Positions 35,401 to 46,200 of a stretch of 64,000 nt of DNA are shown piece by piece. Numbering within the stretch: position 1 is the stretch's first letter; each line of letters starts with the position of its first letter. A program made the translations under genes and the position numbers. The notes beneath the pieces are model-generated. The model did not search any database and had not been told where the DNA came from. It was given only the letters and a program-made list of their open reading frames with translations. This DNA comes from Chitinophagaceae bacterium (GTDB lineage Bacteria > Bacteroidota > Bacteroidia > Chitinophagales > Chitinophagaceae), in contig JAFKGQ010000003.1 of NCBI GenBank assembly GCA_017307755.1, positions 868,001 to 932,000 of the forward strand. The letters run 5' to 3'.

Positions 35401-35730
35401 GCAAATGAGTTCAACGTAAATACCCGGCCATCCGATCAATATATCGAGAACGGCAGCTATCTGCGACTAAGGAACTTTACCCTGGGTTATACCCTGCCGT
35501 TAAAAGCATCCGGAAATTTTGCGCCGAAGATGAGGATATACTTCACCGGACAGAATCTTTTTACCATCACCAAATATTCAGGACTTGATCCGGAGATCGG
35601 GGTCCCGCAGGGAACGGATATTACTAATAAAGATAACACCACCTACCGCAACGTAACGGCGGCAGGTATTGATGTGGGTACCTATCCTTCTTCCAGGTAT
35701 TACACGGTGGGGTTGAATTTTACGTTTTAA
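32479..35730 (+). CDS. SusC/RagA TonB-dependent transporter
   Basis: From ATG 32479 the protein has 1083 residues. The signal ends LLAQ, followed by a carboxypeptidase-D-like domain (ITGRVTAGDTDSALAGASV), a plug (VVVGYGTQKRKDVSGSIS, VQIRGVGSF, LYVVDGYP) and a 22-strand barrel ending YYTVGLNFTF. It imports glycan fragments with the SusD lipoprotein. There is no secretin/TonB N-terminal extension, so control is not by an anti-sigma relay. The neighbours suggest mannan or glucomannan oligosaccharides. Confidence 0.95.
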   Translation: MSNEILNGKRCAIRRVTMLLVFFIASFRLLAQDKQITGRVTAGDTDSALAGASVTIKGTRMSTATGTDGTFKLTAPQNATLLITAIGYAPQEIPISGRSTLAIRLTADPKSLQQIVVVGYGTQKRKDVSGSISSISAEQIAKVPVTTLDQAIQGRSAGVQVTNNDGAPGGGVQVQIRGVGSFSSNDPLYVVDGYPLSGGINTINPSDIATIDILKDASATAIYGNRASNGVVMITTKRGRRNGTQVSVDIVTALQAKPKTYKVLNGPQWGALAFQHAAIDGYTALPNWANADTLHTADWQDAVYQTGLRQNYNVAIRGGSDKVQTAFSAGYFNQKGVVLGSTYKRYNLSGNIDYTATSWLKSSTSLKYTRGDTKLPFGTGGQGASAGIGYLSKLPPTLDGGNLLTSRIKDGNGNYGFFNPNNQAVRNWGSGPVYMIETQDQKNYTNYFLGSTSLEATIIPGLRVKTNFGINTNDYSGYYYTPPDTRTQQQYGMSTQATADFYSQSANNTFEWLWENTVAYTKTFGDHSIDFVAGFSAQENTFRQIGGQGTGLASTALRSLGALQTITKVYGNQTTTTLESQFARLNYTYKDKYLFQASVRRDGSSKFAEGHQYGVFPSGSVGWRIKQESFLQDVSAISDLKIRASYGEIGNQLGIPPFQYLAQYTSGPGQTDQGNNGYPFNKTYQPGLILAALSDPTLKWETSKQTDIGVDAAFLEGALTLTVDYYKKKSKDFLLNLPISPQSGFPNATRNVGSIDNHGFEFALNYGHTAAGGFHYNVGFNVTTVSNKLLSLVSGVNSLPNLSDLGFPTTGSNNWGTYSKTYVGGPVGEFYGYKSAGIFQTQKEIDDLNAIAQAKYGVNYQPTNGPAKSAVPGDRKFVDINHDGRITADSDQVALGSPIPKFYGGVTFDASYKNWDISIFFYGTYGNKIYNYQQRTLESFGTSTGSVGLENIGLKYFQGAWTSTNPSNRYARIDANEFNVNTRPSDQYIENGSYLRLRNFTLGYTLPLKASGNFAPKMRIYFTGQNLFTITKYSGLDPEIGVPQGTDITNKDNTTYRNVTAAGIDVGTYPSSRYYTVGLNFTF

Positions 35731-35753
35731 CCTAAGCTCAAAACAAACGGAAA

Positions 35754-37379
35754 ATGAAAAATAAAAAATATATCATATACATCGCTTTTGGTTTCCTGCT
35801 GGCGCCCCTGGCCTGCTCAAGGGATTTTCTAAACCAGAAGAATACACAGGCGGCCAGCGCGGAATCACTGTTCCATAACCCACAGGATGCCATCAGCCTG
35901 GTGAACGCCATCTATGACGGCTTTCAGCACGACAATCAAAATTTTGTATTGAAGGCGCTGTGGTATAACGCCAACTATTGCTCGCAGGACTTCTTTAACT
36001 GGGGGGCCGACGTCAGCTATAACACCTATCTCTTCCCTACGGACTTTGCCTCCCTGGCTACGTTCTGGAACCTATCCTACCAGGGTATCAGTAGGGCCAA
36101 TTCGGCTATTCCCATCATTGATAAAATGCATAAGAACAATGTGCTCTCCGATTCGCTGGCCAATTCTCTGACGGGCCAGGCTCTTTTTTTGAGGGGCGTG
36201 TTCTATTACTACCTGGGCTGTACATTTGGCGGTGTCCCCCTGGAATTGAATGTGGTAACGGATGGCATCCATCCCCGCGCCAGCCAGGATTCCGTATTTC
36301 AACAGGTAGCTGCGGATATGACGGCAGCGACGAACCTGCTTGTCTGGCCGGAAAATCTCCCGGTGCCTGAAACGGGCAGGGCGACAAAAGGCGCCGCCTA
36401 TGGCTATCTGGGCGCCGCGCAGATGTGGCTAAAAAAATATACTGACGCACTGGCCTCGTTCAACCAGGTGATCCCGCACTATAGCCTGATGACAAATTAT
36501 ATGGATATCCATGAGTACGATCATCAGAACAATCAAGAGTCTATCTTTGAGCTACAGTTCAAATTGCCGGGTGGCGTGACGCCGGACTGGAGCTATAATA
36601 ATAACGAGGTCACCTGGAACTCTTCCTTTATGTGGCCCTGGGAAACCTCCAATTTTGGGTATACGTATGCCAATAAGAAATTGTACGAATCTTTTGAACC
36701 GGGTGATCTCCGTAAGCCGGCAACTATCATCGGTCCCGACGACACCATCGCCAGCCCCGGTATCGTAAAGATAGGCGGTATCAAGGCCTATGCACAGGTG
36801 ATCGCGGGCTTCAGCGACAAGCTGTCCCTTCCTAAATCACATTTCACCGGCACGGACGGCAAGATCATAAACACCTGCGGTAAGACGGGTGATCTTTGGA
36901 CAGGCGACCAGCCTGGTCAGCCCAGGTCAGGCTACTATGGAATGAAGTTCTGGCGCGACCCTAATGTCAGCGGGAATACTCCGAGCGCCGCGGACGGAAA
37001 GAACCATATATTTGGCGATCAGAATGTGACGATGCTGCGTCTGGGAGAAATACTGCTGGATAAGGCGGAGTGTCAGTTCAAGAACAACGATGCGGCAGGC
37101 GCCGCGGCTACGCTGGCGCTGGTGAGGAACCGCGCATGGGGGGGGACCGCTCCTGCCTCGGCGTTCGGTCCGGACTTTATGCAGATCCTCTTGCAGGAAT
37201 ACAGACATGAACTGGCGGGAGATGTGTCCTTATGGTACGATCTCAGAAGGACCGGTCTGCACCTGGACTATATCAAAAATAATTTCGGCATCACCATTCC
37301 GACCGGTCATGATCTCCTGCCGATACCCCAAAGCGCCCTTGCCCTTAATCCGACGTTAAAACAGAACCCGAATTATTAA
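35754..37379 (+). CDS. SusD/RagB glycan-binding lipoprotein
   Basis: The protein has 541 residues with lipobox LAPLAC, then the SusD helical TPR core (FLRGVFYYYLGCTFGGVPL) and the RagB C-terminal part (LRLGEILLDKAECQFKNND, YRHELAGDVSLWYDLRRTG). It caps the SusC barrel and selects glycans. It lies 23 bases after susC and 7 bases before the VCBS lipoprotein gene. Confidence 0.95.
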   Translation: MKNKKYIIYIAFGFLLAPLACSRDFLNQKNTQAASAESLFHNPQDAISLVNAIYDGFQHDNQNFVLKALWYNANYCSQDFFNWGADVSYNTYLFPTDFASLATFWNLSYQGISRANSAIPIIDKMHKNNVLSDSLANSLTGQALFLRGVFYYYLGCTFGGVPLELNVVTDGIHPRASQDSVFQQVAADMTAATNLLVWPENLPVPETGRATKGAAYGYLGAAQMWLKKYTDALASFNQVIPHYSLMTNYMDIHEYDHQNNQESIFELQFKLPGGVTPDWSYNNNEVTWNSSFMWPWETSNFGYTYANKKLYESFEPGDLRKPATIIGPDDTIASPGIVKIGGIKAYAQVIAGFSDKLSLPKSHFTGTDGKIINTCGKTGDLWTGDQPGQPRSGYYGMKFWRDPNVSGNTPSAADGKNHIFGDQNVTMLRLGEILLDKAECQFKNNDAAGAAATLALVRNRAWGGTAPASAFGPDFMQILLQEYRHELAGDVSLWYDLRRTGLHLDYIKNNFGITIPTGHDLLPIPQSALALNPTLKQNPNY

Positions 37380-37386
37380 TTGGAAA

Positions 37387-40300
37387 ATGTTTGAGAGAAA
37401 GAGAGCACGTTTTATGAGCCGTACGTTTTGTCTGGCAACAGTCATCGTCCTGCTGGCATCCTGCCATAGAAAACAAACTTTGTTCGAACGCATCTCTTCC
37501 TCTCACTCGGGTATACATTTTAATAACAGGATCATAGAAGACGATACCATCAACCCGATGGACGTGGTGAATATCTACAATGGCGGCGGCGTAGGCATCG
37601 GTGATTTTAATAACGACGGGTTACAGGATATTTATTTTGGCGGTAACCAGGTGCCCGGTAAACTTTATCTTAACAAGGGGAATTTTACTTTTGAGGACAT
37701 CACGGATAAAGCGGGCGTGGAGGGTCTGGGCCGGTGGGCGAGAGGCATCTCCGTCGTGGATATCAACAACGACGGCTGGATGGATATCTACATCTGTAAT
37801 ACCATCTATAAGGACCCGCAGAGAAGACGGAATATTTTGTACATCAATCAGGGGGTGGACAAGGACGGTATCCCGCATTTTAAGGAGATGGCTGCGGCCT
37901 ATGGACTGGATATGCATTACCAATCCACCATGGCCGCCTTTTTTGATTATGACAACGATGGCGACCTGGACATGTACCTTACGGTAAACGAAGCGTCGAA
38001 CGGAGAAAGCCCCGCCACCTTTCTCCAGCGTAACCAGGTGAACACCATACCCAGCATGGGGAGGTTGTACCGCAACGATATGGACAGCAGCCTGGGACAC
38101 CCGGTATTTCATGATGTGTCCGGCCAGGCGGGGATAAGATATGAGGGATTTGGTCATGCCGCCACGATCTGTGACATCAACAACGACGGCTGGAAGGATA
38201 TCTATGTGTCGGATGATTTCCTGTCCAACAATATCCTATACATCAATAATCATGATGGTACATTTACCAACAGGCTGAAAGAATATTTCAAACACACTTC
38301 CTTCAATTCCATGGGGCAGGACGTGGTTGATATCAACAACGACGGATTGCCGGACGTGGTGGAACTGGATATGAACCCGGAGGATAATTACCGGAAGAAA
38401 AAAATGCTGGCATCGGACACCTATCTTACTTACCAGAATTTTGATGCCTTTGGGTACGAATATCAATATGTGCGCAACACCTTGCAGTTAAATCAGGGAC
38501 CGCGGGTAGGCGAAAACGATTCCGCCGGTATCCCCGTTTTTGGCGACATCGGGTTTATGAGCGGTATTTCCCAGACGGACTGGAGCTGGAGCCCGCTGGT
38601 GGCCGACTTCGACAATGACAGCTACCGGGATATCATCGTTACCAACGGCTTTCCCCGGGATGTGTCGGACCACGACTTTATGGCCTACCGGGACGAACAC
38701 AAGGGCCTGGTTTCTAAAAAGGAATTGCTGGAACAGATACCCCAGGTGAAACTGCATAACTATGCGTTCAGGAACAGAGGGGACCTTACGTTTGCCGACG
38801 TATCCGCAGATTGGGGGCTGATGCTGCCTACCTTTTCCAATGGCGTGGCTTATGCGGATTTCGACAATGACGGCGCTGTCGACATGGTGGTGAACAATAT
38901 CAACGACGAGGCGCTGTTATACAGAAATACTTCCCGGGATCAGGATACGGTAAACAGACATTATTTACAGGTGAGGTTCAAAGGAGGGAGGCAAAATGTC
39001 AACGGCCTGGGGGCCATGATTGATGTTTTTTATGATCACGGCAAGCGCCAGTCTTATGAAAATAACCCTTACCGGGGTTATTTATCCAGCATGCAGGGCA
39101 TGGCGCACTTTGGGCTGGCAGGCACGACGATGGTGGATTCGGTAGTGACGAGATGGTATGATGGCAGACAGCAAACAATACGTAATGTAAAGGCGGACCA
39201 GGTGATTACGGTGAACCAGGCGGATGCGCGGGAGCCTTATTCCCCCGGGCAGCCGGGTATCGCGGATCAAGCGCTGTTCAAAGAGGTCACACGGGCAGCC
39301 GGCGTGGGCTACAGACACCATGACTATGACTTTATCGACTTCGATATTCAGCATTTGCTGCCCCATAAGCTGTCGGAATATTGTCCGGCGCTGGCCGTGG
39401 GAGACATCGACGGCAACGGCCTGGACGACCTGGTGATCGGGGGCAACGGCGTTTATGCTACGCATGTTTTGCTACAGCAGCCGGATGGAAGGTTTCTGCA
39501 GGAGGATTCACTGCCGGGCGCAGGCTATCGTTCGAAGGTCGCAAAGGACGAGGGTATCCTGCTATTCGACGCCAATGGGGACGGCAGTCCGGATATTTAT
39601 ATTGCCAGCGGGGGATATGAGCTGACCCCGGGGAGCAACGGCTACCGGGACAGATTGTATATCAACGACGGGAAAGGTAAATTCACCCTGGATACATTGG
39701 ACCTTCCGGAGAACTATACCAGCAAATTTTGTGTCCGTGCGATGGATTACAATGGAGATGGAAAGCTGGACCTCTTTGTATCGGGACGGGTAGACCCATG
39801 GAATTATCCCCGGCCGGTAAGCAGCTATATCTTCAGGAATGATTCAGAGAAAGGACATGTAAAATTCACCGATGTGACGGATGAGGTGGCGCCCGGGTTA
39901 AAGGATATCGGGATGGTCTGCGACGCCTTGTTCACCGACTTTGATGGGGACGGTCAGACAGACCTGATCGTTGTGGGGGAATGGATGCCTATCACTTTTT
40001 TTAAGAATACGAACGGCAAATTCAGTAATGTTACGGCGACTACAGGAGCAGGCGGGTTAAGCGGCTGGTGGAATTCGATAGCTGCCGGCGATTTCAGACA
40101 CACGGGCAGAACGGATTATATCGTGGGTAATGTGGGGTTGAATACTTTGTACCAGGCCAGTGACGAGTACCCGGTGTATATGACGGCCGGTGATCTGGAA
40201 GGCAATGGCAGGACGGTAGGTGTACCCTCTTTGTTCCTGCCGGATCAAAATGGCGTAAAAAAAGAGTTCCCTGCCATGGGAAGGGACGATATGATCAGAC

Positions 40301-40989
40301 AGCTCAACAGCCTGAGAAGACGATTTCCCAATTACAAGACCTATGCGGCGGCCACCCTGGACCAGGTGCTGACCCCGGAACAGCGGAAGGGGGCCCTTCG
40401 GCTGAAAGCTAATATGCTGCAGTCCTGCTATCTGCGCAATGAGGGTGGAGGCAGATTTACGGTGATACCCCTGCCAAAGGAAGCGCAGGTTTCCACGCTC
40501 AATGGAATGGTGGTGGACGACTTTGACGGGGACGGCAACCTCGATGTATTGATTAATGGCAATGACTACGGGACTTCCATCGGCATCGGCCGGTATGACG
40601 CTTTGAATGGACTGTTGTTAAAAGGAGACGGTTCGGGCGGGTTCAGACCGCTGACCATGCAACAAAGCGGCATCTATATACCCGGCAATGGCCGGGCCCT
40701 GGTAAAGCTACAGGGGGCAAAAGGGGATTACCTGGTAGCGGCCAGTCAGAATAAGAACGATCTGAAATTATACACGCTAAAAAGGAGGACCGGGAGCATA
40801 CTTGTCAAGCCGGATGATGTCAGCGCCGTGATCAATTTCCGCAACGGCAGGAAAGAAAAGAAAGAGCTTTACTATGGCAGCTCCTTTTTGTCCCAATCAG
40901 CCCGTAGCATTTTGACGGGCGAGGATGTGACGAGCGTGGATATTACCAATAGCCGGCATGAGACAAGAACTATAAGATCCGGCGAGTAA
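37387..40989 (+). CDS. VCBS/FG-GAP repeat lipoprotein with ASPIC/UnbV domain
   Basis: The protein has 1200 residues with lipobox LLASC. Many calcium-binding repeats of the form D-x-N-N-D-G-x-x-D are present (GDFNNDGLQD, VDINNDGWMD, FDYDNDGDLD, CDINNDGWKD, ADFDNDGAVD). An ASPIC/UnbV domain (about 510-610) follows, and then a second propeller of repeats. It probably sits on the outer surface with SusCD and binds glycan or protein. ATG 37414 is an alternative start that would give a shorter signal peptide. It converges on the LacI-type gene 5 bases away. Confidence 0.9.
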   Translation: MFERKRARFMSRTFCLATVIVLLASCHRKQTLFERISSSHSGIHFNNRIIEDDTINPMDVVNIYNGGGVGIGDFNNDGLQDIYFGGNQVPGKLYLNKGNFTFEDITDKAGVEGLGRWARGISVVDINNDGWMDIYICNTIYKDPQRRRNILYINQGVDKDGIPHFKEMAAAYGLDMHYQSTMAAFFDYDNDGDLDMYLTVNEASNGESPATFLQRNQVNTIPSMGRLYRNDMDSSLGHPVFHDVSGQAGIRYEGFGHAATICDINNDGWKDIYVSDDFLSNNILYINNHDGTFTNRLKEYFKHTSFNSMGQDVVDINNDGLPDVVELDMNPEDNYRKKKMLASDTYLTYQNFDAFGYEYQYVRNTLQLNQGPRVGENDSAGIPVFGDIGFMSGISQTDWSWSPLVADFDNDSYRDIIVTNGFPRDVSDHDFMAYRDEHKGLVSKKELLEQIPQVKLHNYAFRNRGDLTFADVSADWGLMLPTFSNGVAYADFDNDGAVDMVVNNINDEALLYRNTSRDQDTVNRHYLQVRFKGGRQNVNGLGAMIDVFYDHGKRQSYENNPYRGYLSSMQGMAHFGLAGTTMVDSVVTRWYDGRQQTIRNVKADQVITVNQADAREPYSPGQPGIADQALFKEVTRAAGVGYRHHDYDFIDFDIQHLLPHKLSEYCPALAVGDIDGNGLDDLVIGGNGVYATHVLLQQPDGRFLQEDSLPGAGYRSKVAKDEGILLFDANGDGSPDIYIASGGYELTPGSNGYRDRLYINDGKGKFTLDTLDLPENYTSKFCVRAMDYNGDGKLDLFVSGRVDPWNYPRPVSSYIFRNDSEKGHVKFTDVTDEVAPGLKDIGMVCDALFTDFDGDGQTDLIVVGEWMPITFFKNTNGKFSNVTATTGAGGLSGWWNSIAAGDFRHTGRTDYIVGNVGLNTLYQASDEYPVYMTAGDLEGNGRTVGVPSLFLPDQNGVKKEFPAMGRDDMIRQLNSLRRRFPNYKTYAAATLDQVLTPEQRKGALRLKANMLQSCYLRNEGGGRFTVIPLPKEAQVSTLNGMVVDDFDGDGNLDVLINGNDYGTSIGIGRYDALNGLLLKGDGSGGFRPLTMQQSGIYIPGNGRALVKLQGAKGDYLVAASQNKNDLKLYTLKRRTGSILVKPDDVSAVINFRNGRKEKKELYYGSSFLSQSARSILTGEDVTSVDITNSRHETRTIRSGE

Positions 40990-40994
40990 TGTGA

Positions 40995-42044
40995 TCAGGC
41001 TGTTATGGCATGCACTCGTCCTTTGCTGGAATCGCCTATCCGTAATTCTACCGGCAGCATTTGTCTTTCAAACTCAATTAAGGGTTTCTTGGATTCGACG
41101 GTCTTTATCAAAAGCCTTGCGGCCACTTTGCCCATCTGGATGGCGGGCTGCCGGATCACCGTCAGGGACGGACAGAAAAGGTCGGTATTGTCCATATTGC
41201 TGAACCCCGCCAGGGCCACGGTCCCCGGTATATTTATTTTCATGTCGCGGCAGCACCGCATACTGGCGATGGTCAATTTATCGGTGGACGTAAAAATAGC
41301 GTCGGGTTTATTGTCGGCATAGAACAGTTGGTGCATGACCGTCTCTACTTCATAAGGGTCTGAGCCTCCATACGGGCAATATTTGATCAGGGACTCGTCT
41401 ATTTCGAAGTGATGTTCCGACAAGGCTTTCTTATAGCCTTCCAGCCGCAGGCCGGTGATATATTGATGGGGCGAGTCGCCGATGAAGGCGATCCTCCGGC
41501 AATGGTTCTTCAGGAGATGATGGGTGCCTTTAAACCCGCCAAGTTTGTTATCTATTAGCACCTTATGACCAGAAAGCGCTTCGGCTGTCCTGTCGAAAAA
41601 GACGATGGGAAGCCCCCGCTCCTGCAGGTTCGTAAAGTGGCTGATGTCGGTGGTGCCGGGTGCGAGAGAAACGAGGCATCCATCGATGGACCTGGAGGCA
41701 AGCATCCTGGTAATGCTCATCTCATTCTCATAACTGCCGAGGCTCTGCGCCACGATGACATTATAGCCACTTTCCCTGGCGATGCATTCGATACCATTTA
41801 TGATCTGGGAGAAAAAGGAGTCGGCGATCTCATGTACGATGACCCCGATGGACCTGCTTCTCCTGGCTTTGAGACTCAGCGCAATAGGGTTGGGTGTGTA
41901 GTTGATCTTGTTCGCATAGTCCAGCACCAGCTGCTTGGTAGTTTCGCTGATGTCATTGCAGTTCCGCAATGCCCTGCTGACAGTCGAAGGGGAAAAGCCC
42001 AGGGACCTGGCGATGTCTTTGATGGTGGCTGCTTCGAATCTCAT
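40995..42044 (-). CDS. LacI-family regulator
   Basis: The protein has 349 residues: LacI HTH (TIKDIARSLGFSPSTVSRAL, hinge ALSLKARRS) and a periplasmic-binding-like sensor domain. It is divergent from the GH26 gene and convergent with the SusCD operon, so it probably controls the locus in response to a manno- or gluco-oligosaccharide. Confidence 0.92.
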   Translation of the reverse strand: MRFEAATIKDIARSLGFSPSTVSRALRNCNDISETTKQLVLDYANKINYTPNPIALSLKARRSRSIGVIVHEIADSFFSQIINGIECIARESGYNVIVAQSLGSYENEMSITRMLASRSIDGCLVSLAPGTTDISHFTNLQERGLPIVFFDRTAEALSGHKVLIDNKLGGFKGTHHLLKNHCRRIAFIGDSPHQYITGLRLEGYKKALSEHHFEIDESLIKYCPYGGSDPYEVETVMHQLFYADNKPDAIFTSTDKLTIASMRCCRDMKINIPGTVALAGFSNMDNTDLFCPSLTVIRQPAIQMGKVAARLLIKTVESKKPLIEFERQMLPVELRIGDSSKGRVHAITA

Positions 42045-42137
42045 TTGTAGTTGATTGTATTTGAAATTGATCTACCCACCTGCTTTGAAGCTAAAATTAG
42101 TCCTGTTTCCCCGGAAAAGGTACACTCTGTATGATTC

Positions 42138-42155
42138 TGGCTAAAGTTGGCTAAA
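42138..42155. promoter_or_regulatory. Phased direct repeat upstream of the GH26 gene
   Basis: TGGCTAAA occurs at 42138-42145 and 42148-42155, exactly 10 bases apart, between the LacI and GH26 genes. It could be a regulator site. It is not the palindrome expected of LacI itself. Confidence 0.3.
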
Positions 42156-42197
42156 AATGTATCAGTATTGCGCTGGCGATAGCTTTAACATTGTGGT

Positions 42198-43202
42198 ATG
42201 AAAGCACTCGTCAACCAATTTTTCCTGCTGCTTATTTCGGCATCCGCCCTTGCCCAACCCTTTGACCCCGTAAACAGGAACGCTTCGCCCGAAGCAAGAC
42301 GGCTGTTGAAATATTTATACAGCATCAACGGCCGTCAACTGTTGAGCGGCCAGCACAACTACAATGAAAGCATGCACACATACGACGACAGCGTTTATGC
42401 TATTACGGGAAAATACCCTTCCGTATGGGGCACCGACTTTATTTGGAACTGGACGACCGACAACGGACAGGCCATCGTCGACGAATGTATCCGGAGACAT
42501 AAGGAAGGGTTTATCATCACACTGATGTGGCATCAGGGAAGACCAACGGACGATACGCCGTACGACTGGAAGAAAAGCATCCAGGGGAAGCTCACGGACG
42601 AGCAATGGAAAGAGCTTACCACGGAAGGTACGCCGTTGTATAAACGCTGGCTTGCACAGATAGACGTCGTGGCGGGCTACCTCGGCCAGTTGAATACGGC
42701 GCATGTGCCGGTATTATGGCGGCCTTATCATGAAATGAACGGCATATGGTTCTGGTGGGGAGATAAGAAAGGAAAGGATGGGATAGCTAAACTCTGGAAA
42801 ATGATGTATGATCGTTATGTCAATCACTTCCATCTGAACAACCTCCTGTGGGTGTGGGGCGCCAATGGACCGAGGGACATACCGGGAGACGAGGCGTATC
42901 CATATAAGAACTTCTATCCGGGACATGCTTATGTAGATATATTAGGGACAGACGTATATCATATGGACTATGAGCAGAAGGATTACGACGAATTGCTGAG
43001 TTTGGCTGAAGGCAGGCTAATAGCTCTCACTGAGTGTGGTGAACTACCCTCGCCAGCTATTCTGGATGCACAGCCGAAATGGTCGTGGTTCCTGGTATGG
43101 TCCGACTGGATATATAGTCACAACAATGTCCAGCAGGTGCGGGCGGTGTATGACAGACCACAGACACTGACACATGATGAAGTCAATATAAACGGTAAAT
43201 AA
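42198..43202 (+). CDS. GH26 beta-mannanase
   Basis: The protein has 334 residues with a signal peptide ending ALAQ. Acid/base WRPYHEMNGIWFWWG and nucleophile ALTECGELPSP are intact, with the GQHNYNES and MWHQGRP motifs of GH26. It cleaves beta-1,4-mannan or glucomannan in the periplasm. Its stop overlaps the next start (TAATG-type junction at 43202), so it is coupled to the GH9-epimerase gene. Confidence 0.93.
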   Translation: MKALVNQFFLLLISASALAQPFDPVNRNASPEARRLLKYLYSINGRQLLSGQHNYNESMHTYDDSVYAITGKYPSVWGTDFIWNWTTDNGQAIVDECIRRHKEGFIITLMWHQGRPTDDTPYDWKKSIQGKLTDEQWKELTTEGTPLYKRWLAQIDVVAGYLGQLNTAHVPVLWRPYHEMNGIWFWWGDKKGKDGIAKLWKMMYDRYVNHFHLNNLLWVWGANGPRDIPGDEAYPYKNFYPGHAYVDILGTDVYHMDYEQKDYDELLSLAEGRLIALTECGELPSPAILDAQPKWSWFLVWSDWIYSHNNVQQVRAVYDRPQTLTHDEVNINGK

Positions 43203-46200
43203 TGAAATGGTATCGGCTGCTCCTTTTACTGATGACCGCCGGCCCCGGGGTGCACGCGCAAATGCATCTCAACGGCCGCGGGTACCTGGAATATGAAGGC
43301 GTGAATGTGATGCTGGCACACGATTTTTACCCGGAAGGGCACCAGGGTGGCGTGGGGGTGATACAGCACGGGCAAAGGGTAGCGACCAACGGCGATATAC
43401 GGCTGGAGCCTACACCGGGCCAATGGCAGCCCATTCCAAAGGTCGGCGGGCATATGGTGGATAGATCCACCGGCAGTATCAGCGTGCATATGCAGTACCC
43501 GGATGAGACAAAGGATAGGAAGGGGTTTAACCCTGTGATCTACCCCGACCTGCATTTTGGTTACACCGTCCGCGTGACACCGGCGGGTACAGGGTTTAAG
43601 ATCATTGTCGATCTGGACAGCGCATTGCCCGCCGCCTGGATCGGGAGGGTAGGGTTTAATTTCGAACTATACCCGGGCGTCCTTTTTGGTAGGAGCTACT
43701 ATATGGATAGCTCCTCCGGCATCTTCCCGCAGCAACCGAACGGGCCCCATTATCAGGACGGGGATGGAGAGTGGCAGATCCGGCCCATGGCGACGGGCCG
43801 GCGGTTGGTGGTGGCGCCCGAGAGTGACGGGCAGCGTATGAGCATCGAATGTGAGAAGGGGGGAGCATTACAACTTATAGATGGACGGGGCAAACATAAC
43901 AATGGCTGGTTTGTCGTCCGCTCACTGGTGCCCCCGGGCGCTGTGAAAGGCGCCGTGGAATGGCTGGTGACGCCCCACGCTATTAAAGGGTGGCAGTCTT
44001 CACCGGTGGTGCAGGTGTCACAGGTAGGATATCACCCGCTGCAGCAGAAAATAGCCGTCATCGAACTGGATGCAAAGGACAGGAGAAGACCGGAAGTTTC
44101 GCTGGTGCGTCTCAGTGAGCAAGGGGGACAGGAGACGGTGCTGCGGTCGTCGCCCCGCGAGTGGGGAGATTTTTTGAGGTATCATTATTTACAATTCGAT
44201 TTTACTTCTGTTCGTCGTCCGGGCATATATATGGTGCGGTATGGGGACGTTCAAACCAATCCCTTCCAGATAGGGAGCGATGTGTATGTACGCAATGTAT
44301 GGCAGCCTACGCTGGAATACTTCCTGCCTGCACAGATGTGTCATATGCGGGTGAACGACAAATACCGTGTATGGCATGGGTACTGTCATATGGATGATGC
44401 GCGTATGGCGCCTGTGGACTCCAACCACTTTGACGGCTATATACAGGGGCATTCCACGCTTACGAGCTATCACGGCGGCGAGACGGTGCCGGGTCTGAAT
44501 ACGGGTGCCTGGCATGATGCAGGGGATTTCGATCTGCGGGTGGAATCCCAGGCGGAGACGGTGTATGGACTGACGCTGGCATATGAGGCTTTCAGAGTCG
44601 AATATGATAATACTTCTGTCGACCAGAGGCATCACCTGGTGGAGATCCAACAGCCCGATGGGAAGCCTGATATGCTGCAGCAGATAGAGCATGGTCTTCT
44701 TTCCATCGTCGGAGGATATAAGAGCATGGGCAGATTTTACCGGGGCATCATCGAACCTACGCTGAGACAGTATACCACCCTGGGTGATGCCGCAAATATT
44801 ACGGATAACAAATTCTATGACGGCAGTGGAGCCGCCGATGACAGGTGGGTATTTACGGAGGACAATCCGGGCAGGGCGTTGCAGGTAGCCGCGGCGCTTG
44901 CGGCCGCCCACCGGGTGATGAAGGGATACAACGACACGCTGGCGGGTGACTGTTTACGGATAGCGCAGCAAGTGTGGGCAAACACAAAAGAGAATGATGG
45001 ACAGCGTGTGGAGCTGGCAGCGGAGCTGTATCTTACCACGAAGGACCGGGCATATGCGGATTTTCTGGTTGGTCATGGCGTGGAGATCGCACGGTCTGCG
45101 GACCGTTATGGATGGGTTGTCGGGCGGGTGTTGCCGTTGTTGAAGGACTCAGGGTTTGCGGCTGTTGTGACCAGCGCTATGAGGGTTCTGAAGGATTCGA
45201 TCGTTGCCAGGGGAAGGCGAACGCCCTATGGTGTCCCATATGAACCAAATATATGGGGCGCGGGTTGGGATATCCAGCATTTTGGCGCAAAACAATATTT
45301 TCTCCACCAGGGGTTCCCCGCACTTTTTTCTGCGGAGTATATGCTGGCCGCATTAAATTTTATATTGGGCTGTCATCCGGGCGGGAACACGGCCAGTTTT
45401 GCTTCGGGAGTAGGGGCGCACTCGATGATCCCGGCCTATGGGTTCAACCGGGCGGACTGGAGTTATATACCAGGAGGCATCGCATCGGGTACAGCGCTGA
45501 TCCGGCCTGATTTTCCGGAACTGCTGCCCTTCCCATACCTGTGGCAGCAGGGGGAATATGTTTTAGGCGGAGGTACGACAGATTATCTTTTGCTGGTGCT
45601 GGCGGCTGACCAGGTATTGAACGCCCGGCAGCCATCCATGCCTGACAGTATTCTTGTCCAGATGCGTTATGCTGCAAAAGAAGGGTTGCGGGACAAGTAT
45701 TACCCCCGGAACATCGACACGCTGTACGGAGGTTATCTCAGCACTTTTAGCTATGACTTTACACCCGTGGGACCCCAGGACAAAATGATCGTCACCCAGG
45801 CCAGGCATGTCTGGTCGACGGCCAAGGCGGCGCTGTTCTATCATGATACCTCATATGTCGCCATGTCCCGTCACGGCTTTTATTTTCTGCGGGACAAGAT
45901 GTGGGATCCTGTACATGGTGGATTCTATACGTTGGTGTCCCGGGAAGGTGTTGTCAGGAGCAGGATCAAGGAGGCGTATGGGAATGCGTTTGGGATCTAT
46001 GCTTTGTCAGCTTACTACGAATGTTCGAAGGATACGGCAGCGCTGGGTCTGGCGCAACGGGCATTTATGTGGCTGGAGAAGTACAGCCATGATCCGAAGC
46101 AGAAAGGTTATTTCCAGCACCTGGAACCGGACGGTACGCCGGTGGTCCGGACCCCGGAGGTGGACAGCCGTGCCGAGACGGGATATAAGGACCAAAACAG

